Positions 58,198 through 64,000 of a stretch of 64,000 nucleotides of DNA are shown here, one piece after another. The position numbers and the translations under genes were made by a program. A model generated the notes under the pieces. The model saw nothing but the letters and a program-made list of their open reading frames with translations. It searched no databases and was not told the DNA's origin. Positions within the stretch are counted from its first letter, which is position 1, and the number at the start of each line of letters is the position of its first letter. Source of the stretch: Trichopria drosophilae (lineage: Eukaryota; Arthropoda; Insecta; Hymenoptera; Diapriidae); contig CM059583.1 in assembly GCA_030407085.1 (NCBI GenBank), positions 80,934,001 to 80,998,000 of the forward strand, given 5' to 3'.

Positions 58198-58304
58198 ATA
58201 CATAAGAAATGGTTCCTGAAGGATTTTTTACATTCTTAATCTCCGAGAAAATTAAAGTTGAAAATGAACGAAAAAAATTTCCGTCCCGGCGTTAAAAGGT
58301 TAAC

Positions 58305-58445
58305 GCAGAAAACAAGCGAACCGTGATCGGTAAATCTGCAGCTAGTCGGTAAACATATTTTATGAAAAACCGATTTGCAAATGGCACATTGTACAAGCTC
58401 ATCTTGGTTGATGTCCTTTGCGCATATTTTGCATTTATTAACCAT
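58305..58445 (-). pseudogene. PHD/zinc-finger-like exon fragment
   Basis: The minus-strand frame from ATG 58445 encodes NKCKICAKDINQDELVQCAI followed by CKSVFHKICLP and CRFTDHGSLVFC. The Cys/His spacing (C-x2-C ... C-x2-C-x4-H-x2-C ...) resembles a PHD or related zinc finger, as found in chromatin proteins and in some TE proteins. The fragment ends at the TTAA where the foldback 55356-58299 is inserted. On the far side of the element (55351 downward) the joined sequence reads TTAAG-GTACCAG, which keeps a donor-like GT three nucleotides after the last codon. Whether this is a host exon or part of another element is unknown. Confidence 0.35.
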
Positions 58446-59797
58446 GATCGGGTTGTTACAAAAATACTCGATTCTTTAAAACTGCAACAAGCCACACTCG
58501 CTTATAGTTATAAGATACGTCATCTACGGTATACAGCTGTAGAATGCCGTAGCCGGTGTAAATTATGTAGAAGGAGCAATCGTAATATTTCGCCCAAAAT
58601 CGGTGCGCCGAAGAAGCAGCGTATTCAGCCCAGATCCGTGTGCGAAATATACACAAACTTGCAGCACTTGACAATAATGACACACAATGACACGAATTTC
58701 AGACGATTCAACGGTTAACCGAAATGAGCAAGTTAAGACGAAAAACATAAATAAAATTGCGACACTTTCCAATGCCAATTCACAAAAGGTTCACTGAGCT
58801 TCGACAAAATTGCACCCACATTTAACAAAAACACAAATATAAAACGAAATGCAACCGAATCAGTCGAAATTGATCAATCAAACCGAAAGAACAATCAATT
58901 GTACAGTGACAGGTATTGTTCAGCCAAGAGAGAACTGTAAAAAAAATAGAGATGACAATTTTTGTACATTCAACATTTTTTTTTCAAAAGTATATCAAGC
59001 ATTTTTCGGGATTCAGGCTTCTAAAACCGTTCAAACTTCCAGAATCTATGGTTGGTACCTAAATGAAGTAAATTCCAAAGGATTACCTTTAATTTCAATT
59101 TGGGCCAGCAGGACCTGAATTTTATTAGAGCTTTTTGTTCCTAAAAATCAAGAAAATAATATTAAATTTGTTATTGCACCGTCAGTTTTCGTGCTATCGG
59201 TTCCAGCTGGTGCTCAATCGAAAGCTTTTTTCATGTACTTTGAAAAAGGTCAAATACGCAATTTGACAAAAAACGTTAGTTTTTGAGATATTTGAAGTTA
59301 AAATGTTCTATTTTTGCTAGCATGCAATTCGACTTGACCTGTAAGGAGCCATAATTTCGTTTTAATAGCACCTAGAACAATAAATAAAAAATAAATCTCT
59401 TCGTTATTTTATTACCTTCATTTTTGTTCTGTACGGCTTTTTACTAAAACGCGTAGTTTTTGCAATACTTGTGAAAAACCGTACAAAAACATGCATTTGT
59501 TAGGGTAAAAACGAACATCTTCAAGCCCAAATTACTCAAAAAGTATTGACCGTAGAAAAAAAAGGTAAAGGACAAAATTGCTTAGAATAAGTTCCTTAAT
59601 CAATTCCTGGGGTTGTATTTCATAAAAAATGTTACACCCTCTAGAAGGGGTTGCATTCCCGGGGGGGGGGGGGGCAAAAGGGTACATTGACACAATATAG
59701 ATTTTGATCCTTGTGCTGTTGTCTACATACGCTGAAAATTTCAAGTCAATCAATTGAATTTCTCAAAATTGGCAGGTCAAAACCTCCATTGCCTGGA
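58446..59797. other. Intergenic, no gene recognised
   Basis: Frames of 71-118 codons near 58362-58778 overlap on both strands without a domain. 59160-59620 has phrases typical of long mariner-type inverted repeats (CTCAAAAAGTATTGACCG) but no partner was found. A 15-16 nt G-run lies at about 59660. Confidence 0.4.
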
Positions 59798-60034
59798 CTA
59801 TATGGAAATATATGGATCTTGTTCCACCGCGGCACATATTTCAATTGGCAGTTTTTCTGATATTTGACGAGCATTGCGCTCAATTTTCTTATGTGAGCTA
59901 TCAACACAACCAGTTCCTTTAAAATTATTTACATGTCTGCTGATTGTCATTATTGAAAGAATAGGCCTGTTTGGATTTGCTGTTGCAAAATGATCACATA
60001 TTACGGAGACTTCATCCTTGATAATGTCACTCAA
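59798..60034 (-). pseudogene. Tc1/mariner transposase N-terminal fragment
   Basis: The frame contains ANPNRPILSIMTISRHVNNF, KGTGCVDSSHKKIERNARQI and SEKLPIEICAAVEQDPYISI, which correspond to the first helix-turn-helix, the linker and the start of the second helix-turn-helix of mariner-like transposases. It stops where the DNA-recognition helix should begin. It closely matches the fragment at 49330-49490 in its second half. Catalytic regions are absent on this strand; a C-terminal fragment of the same protein type lies in the opposite orientation at 60428-60980. Confidence 0.6.
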
Positions 60035-60127
60035 TCATTGTTATTTTTTCTGCCACTGAATACATCTTTTTATCGGTGATTTTCATTGTATTTGTTGTTA
60101 ACTTTTACAATTGAATTATGATAAATT

Positions 60128-60292
60128 CAGCAAGCCTATAAAATTTGAATTCCCATTCACAATAGCTTGAAATCTGATTGGCTTGGAGAAACGCGCGAAA
60201 TTTGAATTACGGTCCCTAAGATTTTCTCCAAGCCAATCAGATTTCAAGCTATTTTGAATGACAATTTCAAATTTTACGGGCTTGAGAAGTTT
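60128..60292. repeat. 165-bp foldback between two transposase fragments
   Basis: Arms of about 70 nt: AGCCTATAAAATTTGAA ... AGCTTGAAATCTGATTGGC and GCCAATCAGATTTCAAGCTA ... AATTTTACGGGC. The most exact part is the ~25-bp inner pair around CTTGGAGAAA/TTTCTCCAAG-type sequence. The tip is about 25 nt. Confidence 0.75.
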
Positions 60293-60427
60293 ATCAGATT
60301 TCAATTGGAAAAGAAAATCCAAACAGATCAATTCCTTCAATAATGACAATTAGCAGATATGCGCATCATTTTTAAGGAACGGGTGGTTTTTATTGCTCAC
60401 ATAAGAAACTTGCTCGTCAAACACGAA

Positions 60428-60980
60428 AATAATTGGTCCTGTGTTTATTGATGATAATTTGAATAGCGAGTTGTATTTGACAATGATGGAAAATATATTG
60501 TCACACTAACTTTGAAAAATTTAGAACAAGAGGTGCGTGCACAAATAAATGTATTTTTGCAATTGCAGAAAGGTGTATGAAGTTAATGGGTAGAGAATAC
60601 GTGTGCATATGCTTTTGTTATTGCAGGAATAACAACTACTCTGGTTCCAAAAAGACGGTGCCCCCAACACAGAATCCGACAGGTGACTGCATAACTAAAT
60701 GAAAACTACTCAGAACGATGGGTAGCTCGTCGTGGTCCTAAAAAGTGACCTGCACTGTCTCCAGATTTAACGTAATTCGATTTTTTCCTTTGGGTGAATG
60801 TAAAAAATGAACCGTACAAACGCTTCTATGTGCATACATCGAAAGAAACGTGCTTTTTAAAATACAATTTAGTTGCACCCAAAGAAAACTTATCTGATGA
60901 TGCTAGTGGTTTTTTCCAGTGAATTGGAGCAACGTACATATCAAATGCAAACATACAAAGATGTAGGCATTTTGCATAAA
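60428..60980 (+). pseudogene. Tc1/mariner transposase C-terminal fragment
   Basis: Pieces in different frames give IIGPVFIDDNLNSELYLTMM, then LLWFQKDGAPNTESDR with the second catalytic Asp, then NENYSERWVARRGPK and ALSPDLT followed by a stop and FDFFLWVNVKNEPYKRF with the third catalytic Asp. Stops and shifts separate them. The layout (RWIGRGGP-like, SPDLTxLDFFLW) is the same as in the DD41D transposases of this window, so it is probably a decayed member of that group. Confidence 0.65.
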
Positions 60981-61885
60981 AATAAAAAATAAAACGTAAT
61001 AGTGTGCACTTTACTTTACTGACCTAAGTTAATGATGGAAGCTCTTTTGTGTAAAAATTATTTCTGGTAACGGAAAAACATCAGTTAAAACTGTCAAAAC
61101 AACACGACGGTGGACGCGTCAAACGCGGTCTGACTCTCTCTGACGCTGGTCTGTCCTCGTCTGCCCTAACCGGAATTTCAGGTGTCAGTTATTTTAATTA
61201 ATTTACTTGATCTGCAGGTTTTCTTGTTAGAGAAGAATTGAATATTAAAATTTATCACGTTACACTTGTTTATTTTTATTTGAATATTCAGTCACATAAA
61301 AAACAGAAAGGAAAGGATAGCATTACGGGACTCTTACGCTATTGGTAAATTCACGTTATGTACGTGATAAAGCTCGCTTCTCATTGGCTGTCGGCTATAC
61401 ATGGATTCCCTTATGTAATATTCTCTCACATTCACCCGGTGTATATTTATATTTTTTATTTTTTAATATTATCGTTATATTATATTGCATGATTATGTTT
61501 AATTGTTAGTATTCCTATAAAGTATTTTACGAATTGAAATTATAATTTAGTTTTCGTTCATATATATGTATGTTTGTAAATACATGCCATGTAAATAATT
61601 ATCATAGATATAAAAATATTTGTAATGAAGAAAATTGTTGAAAGTGAAGATTTGCACTCCTTTCAGGAATGATTATACCTTGCGACTAATGTATCTGGAA
61701 AAATATTATTATCGGGATAATAAATGTAGAAACATTTCGATTGAAAGAAAACGAAAATTTTAATCCATATGTTAATATGATTCTATATGAAGGAACGATA
61801 ACTAAATTATAATTTTAATTCGTGAAATACTTTAGAGGAATACTAATATTTAAACATAATCATGACATTTAATATAAAGATAACA
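60981..61885. other. Intergenic, no gene recognised
   Basis: AT-rich unique DNA with a short GC-richer patch at 61080-61160 and no reading frame of note. Confidence 0.45.
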
Positions 61886-61889
61886 TTAA

Positions 61890-62883
61890 CCCTTTGCGGC
61901 GCACATTTTTCTTTATACGGAAAACAGCTGAAAATTGTTACACGGGGGGTTTCGGGGTCGCTGATTACGAATCTGAAGTCAGATTTTGTAAATTCAAAAT
62001 GGCGGCTTGAATATGGCCGACATAAATATAAAAAATTTACTTGATTTTGATGAAAGTTGGTACTCGGGGGTTTTTGGGATCGCTGATTGCGAATAAGAAG
62101 TCATATTTTGTAAATTCAAAATGGTGGATCCAAGATCGCCTACATAAATGTAAAAATTTACTTGATAGAGATAAAATTTGATACTCTATGTACTCGGAAT
62201 TTTAAATATAAAAGTCAGAGATCAGATTCGTAATAAGCGACCCCAAAAAAACCCGAGTACACAGCTTCATCAATATCGGGTACATTTTCATATTTCGGTC
62301 GGACATCTTGGATCCTCCATTTTGAATATTCAAAATCCGAGACCAGATTCGTAATCGGCGACCCCAGAAACCCCCGAGTAACGATTTTGAAGTAAATCAG
62401 ATGAATTTTTAAAAATTCATCCGCCATTTTGAATTTTTCAAAACCGACTTCAAATTCGTAATCAGCGACCCCAAAACCCCCCGAGTAACGAGTTTCAAGT
62501 AAATCAGATGAATTTTAAAAAATTCATACGCCATATTGTTTCCGCCATTTTGTATTTTTCAAAACCCACTTCAAATTCGTAATCAGCGACCCCAAAAACC
62601 CCAGAGTACAAAATTTGGTTCTAATTTACCTTTTAGTTCATTCAGAAACGATTTCTTTCTCAAAAATCAACGATTTTTTAAATTAATTTAATTATAATAT
62701 TTTATTTATACTTGTTAATAATTTTGCGTAATTGCATTTATTATCCTTTTCGTTACGTACTAAAAAGCCCCCTCTACCAATGTAAAAAGATTTTTTGAAT
62801 ATTGCTTCGAAAGCATTGAAACTAGACAGAAAAGTTGTGAATTAAAAAGGTGGTAATCTGGGTTACCACTGCGCCGCAAAGGG
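61890..62883. mobile_element. Complete TTAA-flanked foldback, 994 bp, six monomers
   Basis: TTAA at 61886-61889 and 62884-62887 flanks ends CCCTTTGCGGCGCA and, inward from the right, CCCTTTGCGGCGCA (identical over 14 bp). Two forward monomers (near 61937 and 62057) are followed by four inverted monomers (near 62222, 62346, 62452 and 62573), each with the GGGGTCGCTGATTACGAAT/complement core. No transposase is encoded. The CCC.. ends and TTAA duplication fit a piggyBac-mobilised MITE. Frames on both strands (60-70 codons) read through the monomers. Confidence 0.85.
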
Positions 62884-62887
62884 TTAA

Positions 62888-64000
62888 AAAATAAAAATTA
62901 AATAAATTACACTTGTCAATAATAATAATCCAAAAGCTATTTGGATAGTTCTTTACAATCCCTAGTCGAGAGTGGTTGTATTTGTTTAAGTTCCGAGCTT
63001 CGTGTTTTGTGTTGTTTAATTTATATCGTTTGTACGTTAAGTCAGTCTACGGGTTTGACAATTTTTTAAATTTTCAACGAAATCTCTTCTGACCTTTTTT
63101 CAGTGGATTACGAAAGGTCTATTACTCTATTTGTGCAAGAAAAATAAGTGCCAACTGCGGCACTCTTGGCATTAACGCACACATACATGCATACAAGAGT
63201 GACACTTTTATTCAGCGTATATTTCTACATACAACTGGACGCTCATTGCATATTTATTATGCCACTGTTGAATTCTCCGGTACGGTCTGCCCTATTGGAC
63301 ATCTCTTCTGGTGAACCATGCATTTATTATACAACTACGGAATCGCCATGCACTCTCGGGGCACCCTTTCAGCCATTGGTGTTGGACTCGAGCGGGTAGT
63401 GGTTTCAATAGCCTGCACGCTGGGCTAGGAGCATTCTGATATGACTGGAAGGACTCTCCCCGGGTCTGTGAAGGTCTCGCTTGCTCCGATGTGTGAGTTG
63501 CAATGCAACTCGGGTGCGACCCTGCAGAGTGTCGTAGGGATTAGAAAGGTCCTCTCCTCACCGAGGAGCTCGAGAAGTCTTGCCGCTTGGAGAGAGATTG
63601 GTAGAGGCCCCGGAAGAAGGGGTCCTCGCGTTGGTCCGGGCGTATCCCGGCTCCGCGCCATGGGGCCCGAGCCTTAGAGCCTTGCGGCGGGTAAGGCTCG
63701 GTCAACAAATTACGAGGTGACTAATGTTAGAAGTACGGTGAAATATTAAGACTCTAGATTCTGCTGCAATTTTTCCTGAAAGAGAAATACAATTTTCTTT
63801 AATAAATATTTACCTCAAGACCGATATAAACTTTTTAGACGTGCTCAAAATTTGAGTAAGCAAAAGAAACTGAAGGTCTTACGTCGAGGTCTAGTAATTT
63901 TGTTGTGTACTGAAGATAGCGCTAGGTCGCAAATCAACTTGGCTGAAGAATTGGATGCCTTTTTTGATAAATCTGACTGAAAAATAACTCACAATCAAAT
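62888..64000. other. Intergenic; GC-rich stem-bearing block at 63400-63700
   Basis: 63430-63700 is GC-rich and contains short inverted pairs, for example GAGCCTTA (63669-63676) with TAAGGCTC (63692-63699). Frames of 78 codons overlap on both strands with no domain. 63720-63980 has a ~65-codon open stretch without a start and without a recognisable product. Confidence 0.35.

Larger units (their letters stand above)
55356..58299. mobile_element. TTAA-flanked foldback (piggyBac-like), split by a solo LTR
   Basis: TTAA at 55352-55355 and 58300-58303 flanks ends CCCTTTAACGCCGGGACGG and, inward from the right, CCTTTTAACGCCGGGACGG. The left arm (55356 to about 56000) mirrors the right arm (about 56150-56791, continuing at 58202-58299), including CAGGTCACCAGAGCAC, GATGGCGGCTCAAAAATGTT and the outer TTCAGGAACAATTTCTTATG. 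Five dispersed monomers occupy the centre. The right arm is interrupted by the LTR 56792-58197; without it the element is about 1.53 kb. No transposase is encoded, so it would depend on one supplied in trans. Confidence 0.85.

Noticed and set aside
9..64000. Telomeric TTAGG arrays, rRNA genes or a clear host protein gene
   Set aside because: None was found; the only long conserved protein sequences belong to transposable elements.

Overview
The window is eukaryotic and intron-era intergenic in character: AT-rich, packed with transposable elements (TEs), with no bacterial operon logic and no host gene I can name. The element mix points to an insect, most likely a hymenopteran (ant or wasp): Tc1/mariner DD41D elements, hAT, TTAA-flanked piggyBac-like foldbacks, short Gypsy-type solo LTRs, a jockey/CR1-like LINE, and a dispersed ~110-120 bp monomer containing the words GGGGTCGCTGATTACGAATC and ATGGCGGATCCAATATGGCG. 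The host assignment is inference from repeat style, not from a host gene.

Layout. 0-2.8 kb: repeat-poor AT-rich DNA plus copy A of a 565-bp direct repeat. 2.8-11.06 kb: a nested stack. An outer foldback element (2838-11062) was split by a hAT element (4692-11043, 5-bp duplication AATAA); the hAT element carries a broken transposase gene (7904-9645), a 1.3-kb foldback (6235-7561) and a solo LTR (9762-10724). That LTR holds a run of small hairpins with the constant core CTCAGCG. 11-20 kb: LINE tail, one-ended TTAA terminus, small MITE, a tRNA-like sequence, degenerate repeats. 20-28.4 kb: a palindrome/TATA site, a Cys-rich TE protein fragment, a 774-bp foldback, a 1-kb TIR element with GGGGTAATTCCGACC-type motifs, a ~63-bp minisatellite invaded by a LINE tail, and a 344-bp solo LTR.

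28.5-42.7 kb is dominated by Tc1/mariner-type elements: a 686-bp palindrome rich in TCAAGGTCA words, two near-identical DD41D elements in opposite orientation (29297-32261 and 39972-42658) with 338-codon transposase reading frames, a TTAA-flanked element loaded with tandem arrays (33677-36122), and a decayed relative with ~650-bp terminal inverted repeats (36819-39117). 42.7-64 kb: monomer arrays, a LINE endonuclease fragment, an LTR deletion derivative (47182-48281), a dead LINE on the minus strand (50054-53611) cut by a TIR element, a 76-bp GC-rich minisatellite, a TTAA foldback interrupted by a 1.4-kb solo LTR (55356-58299), decayed mariner fragments and a second complete TTAA foldback (61890-62883).

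The only long, nearly intact protein-coding genes are the two DD41D transposases, and both carry the same frameshift near the normal N-terminus. The most interesting patterns are structural: LTR hairpins with a constant loop and compensating stems, TTAA foldbacks that appear to be carriers of the dispersed monomer, family-specific subterminal motifs, and nuclear-receptor-like half-sites concentrated in inverted repeats. Boundaries were read by eye; identities were not computed.
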